Shown: positions 23,101-35,089, counted from the first letter of the stretch. The stretch: 64,000 bases of DNA from Henricia sp. BOLD:AAB3569 (GCA_037783545.1 JBBELK010000631.1:1-64000); one strand, 5' to 3'. A program made the numbers and translations. The notes: generated from the letters alone by a model not told the origin.

Positions 23101-23792
23101 GGGGCATTTTGGCAACACGGACCATATTTTTTGAGGAAATACCTTTGTCTGGTCTCAACATAAAGGAAATAAGTTTAAGTTGTTCTGAAGAGATAACTTA
23201 GGCCCAAAAACGGTTACAAATAGTGTGACAACATGCCTTTTTTTTGCAAGTTGGCAAGCCCACAGGCTACTAGGGCTACCAAGGTCAATTACAAAAAAAA
23301 CCAGCCCCTCACACCGAAACAAGACCATATTAACCATTCTCTTTATGACACAAGTAGGGTTTGGGGTAAGGGTAACTAGTCTACATCGAGACAACCAAGT
23401 TGCCTCTGCCCCTATTATGTATAAGCAAGCAAGGTAAAGTGCCTTGCTCAAGGGCAGAAGTGTCACAACCTGTCACGGCCAAGATCAGAAACCACATTCC
23501 AGCTATCTGGCATTGGAACTCGAGTTCAGTGCTAAGCTAATCTCACAAAAACAATTTGAAAATTCACAATTCACACTTATTTGTGCGTCTGTTATCTGCT
23601 CTTGAAACTTTATTCTTGTGTCCCGGCGACACACGAACGAGGTTCCGAATATGCCCCAGATCGATGTTTCTCTTGCTGAAAACTTCCGTCGAACAGCCCT
23701 ATCCCAGCTTCATGAGTGCAACTTACCATCTGCCCAGCTTGGCCAGGTACAAATGGTTTTGCGAGTGGATTCAGCTCTCGTTTTGCCTCCAT
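17147..23792 (-). CDS. ALKBH3: ALKBH3, Fe(II)/2-oxoglutarate-dependent alkylation-repair dioxygenase
   Basis: Eight coding exons on the minus strand: 23792-23727, 22785-22418, 21545-21498, 20840-20734, 19972-19884, 19178-18969, 17614-17507, 17251-17147; 1101 nt, 366 aa, all junctions GT-AG and in phase. The family oxidatively removes 1-methyladenine and 3-methylcytosine from single-stranded DNA and RNA. Seen: substrate-lid segment MVCWYGEHPYAYSR (about 206-219), iron ligands H264 and D266 in WHSDDE, H333, and 2-oxoglutarate-binding R345 and R351 in RINLTFR; the H333-R345-R351 spacing matches human H257-R269-R275. The C-terminal HQVPKEYH is family typical. Human ALKBH3 is 286 aa; the extra length is mostly an N-terminal Gly-Arg-rich stretch (about 47-65) and a Gln/Pro-rich region. 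The start chosen is the first in-frame ATG, which gives an exon ending exactly at a GTAAGT donor. Confidence 0.94.
17910..18110 (-). mobile_element. Mariner transposase C-terminal fragment
   Basis: Minus-strand reading frame over 67 codons with typical mariner C-terminus: PYSPDLAPSDFYLFPKLK, then AMLEHWYTKCVE and GDYVEK before the stop. The D of APSDF is the third catalytic Asp of DD34D. Two in-frame stops (after KSHF and after YLED) and loss of the N-terminal two thirds show a dead remnant. Lies in an ALKBH3 intron. Confidence 0.9.
18111..18340. repeat. Inverted-repeat element with GCTTCAAACGTCG arms
   Basis: GCTTCAAACGTCGCGCTTATG at about 18114 is inverted at about 18180-18200, and a further forward copy (GGCTTCAAACGTCG) lies at about 18296. 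Probably a MITE plus a partial second copy; it abuts the mariner fragment. Confidence 0.7.
18652..18889. mobile_element. MITE, GGGGCCAATTTCAT family (copy 2)
   Basis: Same ends and inner arms as the copy at 7144-7383, slightly more diverged. Intronic in ALKBH3, close to the exon 6 donor at 18968. Confidence 0.85.
19815..19870. repeat. Short tandem repeat, about 13-bp unit
   Basis: Four imperfect copies of CATCTCAGTGACT, ending 14 bp from the ALKBH3 exon 5 donor. Confidence 0.85.
20228..20445. repeat. Two adjacent inverted repeats
   Basis: CAACCTCATACTCA pairs with TGAGTATGAGGTTG, and AGTCCCTCGAACAACGGA pairs with TCCGTTGTTCGAGGGACT about 50 bp further on. Likely one or two MITE-type elements in an ALKBH3 intron. 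Confidence 0.7.
20968..21243. mobile_element. MITE, GGGCCCAATTTCAT family (copy 3)
   Basis: Ends GGGCCCAATTTCATAGAGC and GCTCTATGAAATTGGGCCC. It interrupts a GAGACCAAGACCAGG-type repeat present on both sides (20895-20967 and 21244-21305), showing it inserted into that repeat. Confidence 0.85.
21818..22007. mobile_element. MITE with AGGGCGCTTTCACAGGGGG ends
   Basis: About 190 bp hairpin: ends AGGGCGCTTTCACAGGGGG and inverse, and inner CTTGTCCTCCAGAT arms shared with 12141-12330. Confidence 0.88.
23090..23255. repeat. Interspersed repeat Z, copy 1
   Basis: GGGCATTTTGGCAACACGGACC through TTGTTCTGAAGAGATAACTT matches 43118-43266 (copy 2, in DEAF1) closely over about 140 bp. Class unknown. Confidence 0.75.
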
Positions 23793-25135
23793 GGTGTCTG
23801 TCAAATTCTACTGTTCTAGAATTTGAAAAAGAATATTTAAAAAAATTAAAACATTGAATAATAAGGTCTTTTAATTCTTAATCAGAACAGAGATGGTTAA
23901 ATACAGTGAATTTTTGGATATAACAAGGCACTGATCAACAATTCATTTTGGAATCACTTTCCAGACTGTTCCGCTTCACTGATTTACTCCACGTCCAAGA
24001 GAATCTGTTTGGATAAAGTGATTCCCACAGCAGTGCAATGTGTGAACATTTCTGTTTCACTGTACTGTTGCACTGAATCATGGGAGCGTGATGGGAGCTG
24101 GTCACCTTTAGGATAAAGAGGGCGCTATTCACAATCAATGGTCGAGTTCGGCAATCTGTTCTTCAACACAAGTTTTGATAGTAACGACCACTGAGGTATG
24201 TAGAAGGTGTAGAGATTTTGATTTTACCCAAATATTTCAGTTTCCTGTGAAAAAACTTGGTTAAAGATTTCGTTTGGAGCTGCGAACGGGATGGGGGGAG
24301 TCGTGTCGTCACATTGCGGGCGCTGTACCGTAACTATGGTTCATACTCACGTTTCACATCTGTTGTGTTTGCGCACAGTGCATTTTACTATTATTAGTAT
24401 TATTCTTTTAGAAGAAAATTTAAAAAAATAATGACCGTAATGACTTGCAATGATTTGCTCATACCTACTCTCATAGCGATACGTTACCATACCGCCTTAT
24501 TTTGTGATGTTTGTAATTTTTTGTGCAAAACGAATGGAGAAACGCGTTGCCATGCAAGTAGCGTGAACATTTGTCAAAGAAGTGAGCGCGTCCACGCGGA
24601 AACTGACGTCACACTCTGCCAGCGAATACTTTCAGCTATCTGAAAGTATCCCTCCCTGACCGCCTCCCTGACCCTGACCCCACCCTCGCCCCCACCCCTC
24701 CCCCTCCCCCTCCCATGCAAACGTGCGTAAACTAAAGCGACGAGCAGGTCAACAGTCACCATATCATCATTCATGTACCAGCTGGCGAGACGAAACTCGC
24801 AACACCGCTATCCGTACCGTACCGTACCGGAGGAAAGAACAAATTCGTCATATTGGCGACGTCCACCTATAACGTTTAGTCTTACCCGGAATACCCGCTG
24901 AAAGTCAAATGGCTGTGGTTTTAATGACGAAAAACTGCAAAAGTAGTGGCAGTATTTCACGGATTTCACACACCGCACGGGGAAGTCCCTGACTAGACTG
25001 GTTCCCCTGTCCACAATTTTACTTCCCTTTCGTCGTACGTATAGCTAATGCAGCGTAGCGCACATGGACAGGGGACCAGTCTAGTCCCTGACGGCATCGC
25101 AGATCGAGCGCCCTCTGTAGCCAGCCCTTAGCGAT

Positions 25136-25176
25136 CACGTGCATTTCAGCAGAGAGAGACGTATTTTCTCCACGTG
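25136..25176. promoter_or_regulatory. Two CACGTG E-boxes between divergent genes
   Basis: Perfect CACGTG hexamers at 25136-25141 and 25171-25176. bHLH factors bind this site, but function here is only inferred from position between ALKBH3 and GST. Confidence 0.3.
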
Positions 25177-26109
25177 ACTCTGATTTCAGGCACATTCATT
25201 CAGCTAGCACTCGTGGTCGAGTCGTGTCCTACTAAATTTGCGCTTTCCGTGGCCGTGGTAAATTTATCTATCACAAAAAGTACGCTTTACTTCTGATTTT
25301 AAGCCTTAAGGGGTTAAATTACATATACATGCAGATTCATTTATTGATCGCCGTACTTATAATACTCGCTGTAATTGATGATTTAAATATGAGAGAGCCA
25401 CCAGATAGTGATTAAGTTCGCTTTTTGGCAATCCTAGTTCAGCCTTAAGTTCAGGGGTGTTATCATTCTCGTTTTCAAAATTACTTGGTTTTTTTTTGCT
25501 TGTAGTGTACTTTGTCACGTTTGTTGTTCTCCTGAGAAATAATAAATGAAATGAAATGAAATGAAATGAAATCCAGTCATCCAGATTTTAAACTTAACCC
25601 AAGACAAGTTCAAAGTTCGCGCAGCGCAAATTTATTTTGCGGGCGAAATTTGCAGACTGTCTGAACAATATGTTTCTGAGAATATCTTTAAAAATGTAAT
25701 ACTGTTTTATTCCTGATAATACGAAGTTCGGGTTATTCTAACAAGCTAAATCGTATGTTGTCACTTAAGTTAAGCAAATGGCCATGCGCAGTTTTCAATT
25801 TGCGTGCGAAATGTTTGTTCCAATGTCTAGCTTAAAATTTGCACGCGTAGGTTTTAAATCTGCTGGTGCAAGTTCAAAGACTGCTTGAGCATGAAGATTG
25901 CACCCAACAGGGCGATGCAGTGAGGCATAAATGCCTTAAAAAGTGGTAATAATTAAGGGGGCACATGACATGACAGTTACCATGGTTACGGTTTAGGCTA
26001 CTCCAAGTACAACTTGGGGAAAGGAGGAACATCTTTCAAAGCAAAGGAAATGTGCAATATTATAAGTAGCTCATGGCTTCAGAGTTCAGACCTTGTGGGC
26101 AAAACAAAT

Positions 26110-26195
26110 TGTCAAGTACGTATGTACTATTATCACGTACGTACGTATTTATACTATCAAGTACGTACGTATTATTATCACATACGTTCATATTT
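26110..26195. repeat. ACGTACGT-type tandem repeat
   Basis: Four imperfect units of CAAGTACGTACGTATT and CACGTACGTAC type separated by ATTAT. Palindromic ACGTACGT cores. Confidence 0.75.
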
Positions 26196-26562
26196 TTTAA
26201 AAAGCACAATACTTAAATGTCCTCTCTGGGTCTTCGCAGATTGAGACTGGCTGTAAACATTCTGGGTTGATTTAAAGAAAATCCTAAATTTTGTTCACCC
26301 CCAGATTTGAATTTCCCATCAAATCTGCACTTATGATGCTTGATCAACTACCGGCATAGTTTACCTTTATTTTCCTATGTAAACTGTGTAGTTGTACTTG
26401 AACCTCGCTGAAATGTATCTGAACCACACCTTCCGTAGTAAATAATGACCTATATACTTGTCTTGCATTTCCTCAGGTAGATTTCTGTACACTGTGAAAC
26501 TTGTGATTCTCAGCAGAAGAATAATGTCAGCTTTTGTATATTTCTTTGTTCTTTCTTCTCAG

Positions 26563-29500
26563 TGTCAAACTACAAAGTGCTGTACTTCAACATCAAAGGT
26601 ATGTTAGAAACTAGACTGGCGTCATTACATCGGTTTTTGAACTAATTGACTCGGATTTGTGACTTTTGAGACTTGATCTGAGCTGAAGGGAAGTGGACTA
26701 CTTGGACCTGTGAACAGGGCTCCGGATCCTCCGCCCTGTCGCCGTTTCCCACCCAAAATCTGTGGCAAACTCGCAAGAATGAAATTTGTCCCTTGGGTCT
26801 GATATTTGCTCAATAGGTGTATTAAAGGTGCACTCGCCCAAGCGTGAAGAGGATACATCAATCTGATGTCTAGTTTCGGTGAAATCATGGGGCAAAATTT
26901 CAACCCTTCGTGTGATAAAAACAAGGCAGTTTGCTGCAAAATCAAATATGTGCACAAGTGGAGGTCAAGTTTCGGGGGTCAATGCAAGGGCTTCGTTCAA
27001 GCGTGTACTCGAGTATAGACCAATCCGGTAACTAAGGTATTTTTCATGATCATTGGAACATAGGACCATCGGACCTTATCGTCTCTTCTTGTCTGATTAT
27101 AATCTGCAGGCAAGGGACAGTTGATCCGTTTGCTGCTACACGATCAGGGAATCGATTTCACTGATGAAGGCATCGATGGAAAGGATTGGCCTGCCAAAAA
27201 GCCCACCTTGAATTTGGTAAGTGTGGACGAGTTACATGAAACAGGATGATATCATTGGTGCAAACGAGAAAAGCAACTTCTGGTAGGGTGACGCAAGTGA
27301 GGATCTTCTAATGTATTTGTATTCTTTTGCACTTACTGCACTGATACAAAGTAAAATTCTGTAAAGACAGAAACAAGAAAAGGTATAGTCACAATCTAAA
27401 CTATTAAACACTGACAAGTTACTCTGATGGAATATAGAATCGGCAACTAAAATATAGGCATGAAATTAAGGCTTTAAATGAGGAGCAATGACCGGCACTA
27501 AAATACACTGAATTAAACAATCGGATAATTAACAATACAAATATTGTACGAGGCCTATATATATATGAACATATACGTGCTGAACTCAAAATGAATCATC
27601 TTATAATATTGTCAAATTACCTGAAGGTTTTTCCTTCCTAGCACTTGCATCGAAAACAACAGAATTATTAAATACGTAAGGACAAAGAGTTTAAAAACAA
27701 GTTTATACAAAGAATGCAAACGCGTCGCTCACGCACGCTGACGCAGGGCGGCGTCAAGTTTACGCGCCGCTCGCGCACGCTAGCGCAGGGCGGTGCTTTG
27801 GCGCGGCGATCATTTCATTCAAACCAACCATATCAGAAAGCATGCTACGGCTGAGGAGCGTATGTGGCAGGTTGCGGTAAAGATTAATTGCTTATCTAAC
27901 CGCAAACTGATCCCGAGCTCGGGATGGAACCCTCCGCCAACGCGAGACCTATATCTCGGGGTCTGTACGGGGCCAATTTGGTCCCGAGAGCGTTTACACT
28001 CAATTTGTGATCCGGGGCTGATCCCGAGCTCGGTGTTCAACCTTGAGCTCGAGATCAAGTGTAAACAGGGTGAAAGCGTCTCGGGAAAGCACTGAGTGTA
28101 CAGTGTTAATAATTAAGAGTATACAGTGTTAAAAATGGTGGGGTTAAAAATGTGATCTGCAGCCGATTTCACGAACAATTTCTTAGCTTCCATAACTATT
28201 GAAAATGGCATAAGCCCCATAGGCTTGCGTGTAATTATCACAAGAATGTTGCGCAGCTTACGCAATAAAAAGTTGCACAAGCGGGCTTACGCAGTGCATA
28301 AGGATTCGTGAAATCGGCTGCTGGTCATGCTTCATTAACAACGTCAACGATCTGTTATTGATATTGATTGTTATTATATGACTGCATTGTTGAAATCTAT
28401 TATCTTTCAGCCATTTGGGCAAATGCCAGTTTTGTACGATGGGGATTTTGAGCTGGCTCAGACTGGAGCAATTCTTCGTTACTTGAGTCGGAAATATGGT
28501 AAGGTCAACATTTGCAATGATTAGACTTGATATGTATAAAATGAAAGTTTTGCAGACTAGTTTACCAACATTCTTCTTTACATATGTTATACCCTTATTC
28601 CAGGAATCTGTAAAAGGTTTCATCTTGCAAATTATACACTGGTCCTTTAAAGCATCTATAGGAGTAGTAGGCATCCGTCAGTCTCGAGAGGCTTTGGAGT
28701 TGCGCTCTGGCTGGTAGTTCTTGGGCAGCGTCGGGTGTGGCTGTATAGTCCAATCCGGGAATGGCAGTCACTCTCACAGTTGGTGCAGATAAAGGCTGAC
28801 GCTGGTCTGTCTGTCTGGGTCCTGGCCTTTCTCCTCTGTCTCTTCACCTCTGTCTCTTCACCTCGGACTGCTGGTCAAGTGACTCTTCAAAGTTGCTGAG
28901 GCCCTCCCGCACCCTCTCTCTCTCCATGCTGGTCGTTCACAGGCTGTGGCTTCCAAGGTGTCTGTGTCGATGTCAAGGGCCTTCAGGTCTCTCTTACAGA
29001 CGTCCTTGTAGCGCAGGTGAGATCTGCCAGTGGGGCATTTTCCCTGTGCCAGTTCTCCGTAAAGAAGGTCCTTGGGGATCCGGCCACTGTCCATTCGCAC
29101 AACGTGCCCGAGCCAGCGCATGCGTCTTTGTTTTAGCAGGGTGTACGTACATGCTGGGGATTCCAGCTCTCTCTAGGATGGTATTGCTGGAGACTTTGTC
29201 CTGCCAGGTAATACCCAGGATGCGACGGAGGCGTGCAGGGTACGTGCATGACTCACTGCCACACAGGAGGACACCTGCATCTTTGTGTGCTCGATCAGCT
29301 TGCTGTTGTTCCACACTCTTTGTCAGTCTGGACATGGTGGTAGCTGCCTTGCCGATGCGCCTGCTTAGATCGGTGTCGAGAGAGAGAGAATCTGAGGTAC
29401 ACAAAGTCATGGACGACATCCAGCTGGTGGTTTGGATGTTGGGTGAAGAATCCACATCTTGTCCCATGACTTGTGTCTTCTTCAGACTGACGGTGAGTCC

Positions 29501-32500
29501 CAAGTCTCGACAGGCCTCGCTGAATTGGCTCATGAGTCGCTGTGAGCCTTCAGCTGAGTGGGTGGTGACTGCTCCGTCGTCAGCTAAGAGGAAGTCCCGC
29601 AGGCACTTCAGCTGGACTTTGGACTTGGCTCTTAGTCTGGAGAGGTTGAAGAGCTTCCCGTCAGATCTGGTTCAGAGGTAAATGCCCTCTGTGGCAGATC
29701 CAAAGGCATGCTTCAGCAGCACGGCATCTATAAATCTGTTTAAATTTGATTCTTCAGTTTACCATGTCAACTTGAACTTTTTGTCAAGAATTGGTTTATC
29801 TTGAGCAAAGCTGAAACTAAACCTAAATAAAACAAGTCACACACTTTTTGTCTTTCAGATACCTACGGATCTAACGATGTGGAGAAGGCCCTCATCGACA
29901 TGGCATATGATGGCGTGGAGGACTTCTACCAGCGATATATCCACATGGTCTATGGTAACTTTGTAAGTGAACTGTTTGAGTGGATTGTAATTTGTAGGAA
30001 GTTGAAACCAATATTGGCCATTTATGTTTGTCATTGAAATAATTGGACAGTTGAAGACATTTTAAAAAGCTCCAAAACTGATATTAGGCATGAAAAGAAA
30101 ATCAAAACACAGAATATGATGATGCACAAGTATTCCGTCAAAATGTTCTATTCTGCCCTTGTTTGACAAGGTTACACTTCATAGTTTGTGGGCCACATTT
30201 TTATCCTGAAATTCATGACCAGTCTCAAAGCAGTTGTTACTTCCATCAAATGTCAGCCTTTCCACTCTGGCAAGGCAAACTTTGTCCGATGCGGATCTTG
30301 TTTATGTAGGGTGTCTACTGGCAGCTCAAGTTACAGACCAATTATGTAACTTGGGACTCTGTACTGCATTCGTCAACGTACTGTTTGGGTCATTCAGTGC
30401 ACAAACTGTACGTTGCTAAACTTGCTAAAAATGCACCAACTTGTTTGCAGTAAGATTAGTTCAGCTAAACAGTCAGTCCTGCAGTTCGTGCACTGGATGG
30501 CTCTTGCTAATGGTGGATAACAAGTACAAAGGAGTCTCAAGATCAGATGGCTCTTTCTTACCATCACAAACCAAGAAAACTGTTTCCTTCTCTTTGAAAA
30601 ATTGAGTTTCAATAGCGGACTGTATTTCTACCCCGATGAATGCATTGGATGTTGGGTTACCGTTAACGCATTGTCTTGATTGCAAATCTAAAACACACTT
30701 GAACTTGATGTACATGTAATTTCATTTCTTTGTAATGTTTAATATAATGTTTCAATCTGTTCAAGGATGCCGATAAAGACGACTATGTGGCAGACACTCT
30801 TCCCAATGTCACACTTCCAACAATGCAGGTACATTCATTTGTTCTCCTAGTACGGGCTGTTTCATAAAAAGTGTATCTATCCTTGAAAATAAATTCCAAA
30901 AATTGTACTGAATATTTCAGAAATGGAACAAATTCAAGGAAAAACCATTGAATTGTCATTATCAGTGATGGTTAAAAATCACAACTTGGACAAGCATTTC
31001 TATGGTAATACACACACAAATTTGTAAGCCAGATATTCTTCTTCACCCAGTTTTTGGTCAAAATGGCATCACTGCAATTGTCATTCTTTGTGACGTTCGT
31101 ATTCGCTTTTTAGTAGGTAACATTCCTTGTCCTTTGTAGACCAATAGAGCACTGAAGTGAATATGTCATCCGCCTTTGTGTGTTACCAAGGTTCCTGGGT
31201 CTACACTAAATTGACTAAAACCAGTAAACTGTTTCCCTGCACTTTACCAATGGACGTTTCCAGTGAATGTTTAGACCCGATTAGCATGGCAACTGACGTC
31301 ACACTTTAGTAGTCTATAATGCACGAGCTGCACTTGTATATAACAAAGTTTTGTTTTTGGGTACAATTCTCCTTTTTTGCACACGGCTTATTTTTATTTT
31401 GCCTGAGCTGTGACTTTTTGTGAGTCCCATTGGGGGAAGGTCAAACTATTCTCGGTTGTTTTTTTATGTTCTGTGTGAGGGGCCCTCCAAAGTTGTCGGC
31501 ATTTTCACGGTTTTACGGAGCGTAGTATTTTTCAAGACTCCCCCAGTGTTTTCCCAGAAGCTCCAGCTGCCGGCGATTTCACCGGCTACTCTGTCATTTG
31601 CTGCCGGCTACTTTTTTGATTTTACGAAAGTAATCTTGTATATTCCCTGATTAGTATCATAATTACTTTCAAATCTCTTGTGTACACTATCGACAACTCA
31701 TATTTGTTCACCCGTTACTCCAAAATCTCTGGACAACACTGCTCCCCTCCCTTCCCTGAAATACTACTTATCAACTTTTTTTGTCAGTGCCATGAAATGT
31801 CAAAATTTTACAGTGCCTGTAAAGTCCTACGCGGCCCTCAACGCCCTTCCTCTGTTCTGTAGACCCGTGAAAATGTTGACAACTTTGGACGGCCCCTAAT
31901 CGTATTTCTTCTGTTTTCCCCAGAAACTGCTTCAGCGAAATAAGAAAGTTGATGGATTTCTCGTAGGAGACAAGGTATGTTGAAACATTAACTCTAAGGC
32001 TTAGAAGATATATTTTATATTACCTGTCATTTACCAGTGTAGCTGCGACCCTGCAGTACCGTACTACGGAACTCCTTTTTGTGATTTGATCAACGAAATC
32101 AGTCGGAACTCGGCAATCCTTGGTTTGAGATATGGGCCAAAAAATGTTCTTAAAATATCAATGCATAGTTCCGAGATTGCCCAGTTAACCCCGCCCCTTA
32201 GATATTGTTGCTATGTGCTCACAAGCCATCGAAAAAAAATAGTGACACAACGTACAAAGCAACGGGACTCGGCATGGAAAGCACAGATTCATTGGAGAAA
32301 ACTCAAAGGTATTTATGTTTTAGGGTCGACAGTTACCCTCGCACATACTGAGCGAAGGGCTAGTAATGCTGGGATGACGTATATTTCATAAAAAATGCAC
32401 TTTCCTACCTTTGAACAGCGAATCGCCAGACATTTGAAACCAAAATTCACCCGGTCACTGGCGCATACAACATACAAACTGTATGGGCAGAAAATCGCGT

Positions 32501-33615
32501 GATTGTGTGATGATTGCATCACTTTGACCTATGTGGGCGCCGTCTGCTAGCTCTGTTGTGATTGGTCGCGGGTTCGGCTTGATTGACAGGTCGGAACTAT
32601 GCATTCTCGACCAGCGCAGAAGTTTGTTAAATACAGTGAACTTGTGTATAACAAGGCACTGATTTGACCAATCACTTTGGAATCGCTTTCAAGACTTCCC
32701 TTTCAGTGATTTCCTCCAGGTTCTTTTTGAACAAAGTGATTCCCACAGTAAGGAATTGTGACATTTCTCGTTTCTGGGATAATCCCAGAGTTGAGGGCTC
32801 TCAGAAAACCCATTTTCTTTTTAAACTGATTGAACCTGCGAGAGCTGAGTTGACCCGTGGAGCTGAGCATTTCACAAACGGCCCTAAAAGTTGAAACTCA
32901 GGAAGGCACTTCAGGCTCAGTGGTGCACCCTGCCTCGGCGGCTCTTACGGAGGCTGGTGCAGTCGCAACGCCAGAAGAGTTGTTCATACTGACCGATAAA
33001 ATATTACATCTCTAAGACTCTTTGATCTTTTCGTCAAAATATTATTTGCATTACTTTTCTTGAAAACCTGTCTACACTATCAAAATTTTGTCTAACAGAC
33101 ATATTGTTTGACTTTGTCTGAAGACGATCCACACTATTAGACAACTTTTATGATGTTTGATGATTTTGTTCAATCATGTGGCTTCTCAAAGGTCACATGT
33201 TATCAAACTGTCCACTGATTGGCTACTGACTGTCCAGACTCAAGATTGTTGTCTGATTATTTAGTGTGCATGATCAATCGTTTGGCAGACAAGTTTGATC
33301 GTGTCTGACAGTGTCTGATGGCATTTGATGCGTACGGTAGTCCACACTGTCAGATTTTTGTCTGACGGACAAAAAACTGATGATGTAGAGAGCCTTAACA
33401 CTCTTCTGTTTTTTATTCTTTGTCAGATTTCCTTTGCAGACTACCACTTGTTTCAGTTCTTAGACTGCCTGTTGGCGCTCTCCGGGGGTACCTGTCTTGA
33501 AAAGTTCCCAGTCCTTAAGGCGTTTTACGAACGCATTAAGGCGCGTCCCAAGATCAGCGCGTTTTTGGCAAGTGACGTCAATCAAAAACGCACCTACAAC
33601 AACGCAGGTCACTAG
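26563..33615 (+). CDS. Pi-class glutathione S-transferase
   Basis: Seven coding exons recognised: 26563-26598, 27110-27216, 28411-28498, 29859-29962, 30766-30828, 31924-31974, 33427-33615 (638 nt). All introns are GT-AG and in phase. The first begins with TG after the acceptor, so an upstream exon ending in A would give ATG; the product is then 212 aa, against 210 for human GSTP1. It would conjugate glutathione to electrophiles in the cytosol. Seen: catalytic Tyr8 in KVLYFNIKG, the thioredoxin-fold cis-Pro in GQMPVL, glutathione-loop QTGAILRYL, C-terminal helical domain with GVED and KDDYV blocks, and ISFADYHLFQFLD. The usual Ser of the Q-S glutathione motif is Thr here, a conservative change. 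Intron 4 carries a reverse-oriented LINE fragment. Sigma class was considered but the DQG, GVED and KDDYV blocks fit pi class. Confidence 0.9.
28159..28321. mobile_element. MITE with GCAGCCGATTTCACGAA ends
   Basis: About 163 bp, ends GCAGCCGATTTCACGAA and TTCGTGAAATCGGCTGC. Located 89 bp before GST exon 4 (28411). Confidence 0.85.
28655..29735 (-). mobile_element. Degenerate LINE (non-LTR retrotransposon), 3' part
   Basis: Minus strand, in GST intron 4. From 5' to 3' of the element: RT C-terminal segment LFNLSRLRAKSKV and GLTVSLKKTQVM (about 29660-29460), MSRLTKSV, RRILGITWQDKV, RWLGHVVRMDSGRIPKDLLY (29121 downwards), and a C-terminal Cys/His motif FICTNCESDCHSRIGLYSH (about 28790-28740). 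Similar RWLGHV...CHSRIGL ends are frequent in echinoderm and cnidarian LINEs. Frame changes and a stop (in YL*TRSDG) show it is dead; the 5' half with endonuclease is missing. Clade not assigned. Confidence 0.88.
31479..31897. mobile_element. MITE with CCAAAGTTGTC ends (copy 1)
   Basis: Ends GGGGCCCTCCAAAGTTGTC and the inverse (GACAACTTTGGACGGCCCC), about 419 bp, with GTGAAAATGTTGAC continuing the pairing. A shorter copy is at 43478-43687. It ends 26 bp before GST exon 7. Confidence 0.82.
32628..32775 (+). repeat. Interspersed repeat Y, copy 2
   Basis: TTAAATACAGTGAA, ATAACAAGGCACTGAT and AAAGTGATTCCCACAG blocks match 23895-24110 in the same order. Class unknown. Confidence 0.7.
33065..33375. 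repeat. GTCTGACAGTGT-rich repeat next to GST last exon
   Basis: Several direct and inverted copies of TCTACACTATCAAA, CCACACTGTCAGA and TTTGTCTGAC in 310 bp, 50 bp before the last GST exon. Probably a MITE with rearranged ends. Confidence 0.5.
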
Positions 33616-34015
33616 TGGATTGGTGAATTAAAAATGCAGCATTCTTAACATTTTCCTCGAACTAAACTCAAAAGTATTTTTGAAAACTCCCTATTATACA
33701 TGTAGTATTGGTCTAAAGACTAAAAGCGTGTATTTTTGCTTGTATGAGAATTGCTTTATCCTTTCAAGATATTTTTGAAATACGTGTAGCCGAATTTTGT
33801 TGGCCTTTTATTTTTCTGTGTTCCTGGCTGACTTCAGCTGAACTAAAAATCTGAATATTATTTTATCTGAATATATATCTGACTTGTTACTTGTATTAGG
33901 TTTGACATATTTCAACTGCTTGGCAAGGGAACTTGGTATTATTGCCCATTGTTATGGATTATTGCACACAAAAATACATGTACATGTATTCAATTTGAAA
34001 GTACATGTACATATA

Positions 34016-34801
34016 CAGGGTGACCATAGAAGAAAGGAAACTCATCTTTAAATGCTAATTATCAGAAATCTATGCAATATTTCAAAAAGAGGTTTGTATG
34101 TAGGGAAAGTTCAGACTGTCCAATAGACCGTATCGAATAGCTGCCATCTTGTGGGGCACCTTTTGTTACTTAAACTGTTCAACAATGTAAGCACAATATA
34201 TGCAACCATGCATGTCCTCGAGGAACAAATAAACTGTCTCACACGATGGCGACTATTCTATATGGTACCAGGGTCATTATGTAACTGTCGTGCATGACTG
34301 AGCAAACATGGCCATTATGAAAGGTGGCTGAAATCATCACTGTGACAAGTTAGCACTTCACTTGAAAGTGGGATAAGACAATGAAGTAATGAAAGAACAC
34401 ATTTCTTTTGAAACCTTACCTTACAGATAAATTCATGGGTGTGTGCCCCTTGACATACCCATCATTTCTCTCAATACACAGCTGACATCGTCTCCTCGAG
34501 TCTCTGACTGCTCGTCTTATCATTCCATGGTCTTGGCGGAGGTGATTAACAGCAAAAGAAACTTTAAGATGCCCACACATCCATTACCACACAAGAAAAT
34601 AACTTGTCACCGTGATGATTTCACCACCTTTCATAGTGGCCATGTTTGCTCAGTCATGCATGACAGTTACATAATGACCCTGGTACCATTGGACAGAAGA
34701 CAGTCTGGACTTTCCCTACATACACACCTCTTTTTGAAATATTGCACACATTTTTGATAATTTGCATTTAAAGATGGGTTTCCTTTTTTTATGGACACCC
34801 T
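34016..34801. mobile_element. Long-TIR DNA element, about 785 bp
   Basis: Left end AGGGTGACCATAGAAGAAAGG is inverted at the right end (TTTTTATGGACACCCT), and imperfect pairing continues for about 100 bp or more (TTTCAAAAAGAGG, GTAGGGAAAGTTCAGACTGTC). No ORF recognised. A fragment of the same family lies at about 37870-37955. Confidence 0.8.
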
Positions 34802-34949
34802 AGCTGTACTTGAATGAGAAACCAAAAGCATTATTCGTAAAAAATAAAGACCTGAAATAGACCAACGGAACAGTCGGTATGTATTTACACATTGAGAGAA
34901 GACTGCGAGATATTTTGATTAATTTTGACTGAAGCGAAAACAAATTGAT

Positions 34950-35089
34950 TTAAAGGCACAGGCTCGTCAGCAATGCGCGCCCGCCAAATGTGTGCCACGC
35001 AATACGCAGCTCCATAGCAAAGGCATGGAGCTGCGTGTTTCGAGCACGAATTTGGCGGGCGCGCATTGCTGACGAGCCTGTGCCTTTAA
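34950..35089. mobile_element. Palindromic MITE, GCTCGTCAGCAATGCGCGC family (copy 2)
   Basis: Almost perfect hairpin of 140 bp starting TTAAAGGCACAGGCTCGTC. See copy at 3325-3443. Confidence 0.9.

Larger units (their letters stand above)
23793..26562. other. Region between ALKBH3 and the GST gene
   Basis: Divergent starts (ALKBH3 ATG at 23792 minus; first recognised GST coding exon at 26563 plus). No coding exon seen. Holds a repeat at 23895-24110 shared with 32628-32775, a C-rich stretch 24655-24716, CACGTG E-boxes at 25136-25141 and 25171-25176, an (AAATG)n microsatellite at about 25545-25571 and ACGTACGT-type repeats. The unseen GST exon 1 should be here. Confidence 0.55.

Noticed and set aside
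28656-28847. Host zinc-finger gene (FICTNCESDCHSRIG)
   Set aside because: It is the C-terminal end of the LINE that continues upstream in the same orientation.
33627-33632. ATTAAA as the GST poly(A) signal
   Set aside because: Only 12 bp past the stop codon, which is unusually close; no supporting downstream element seen.
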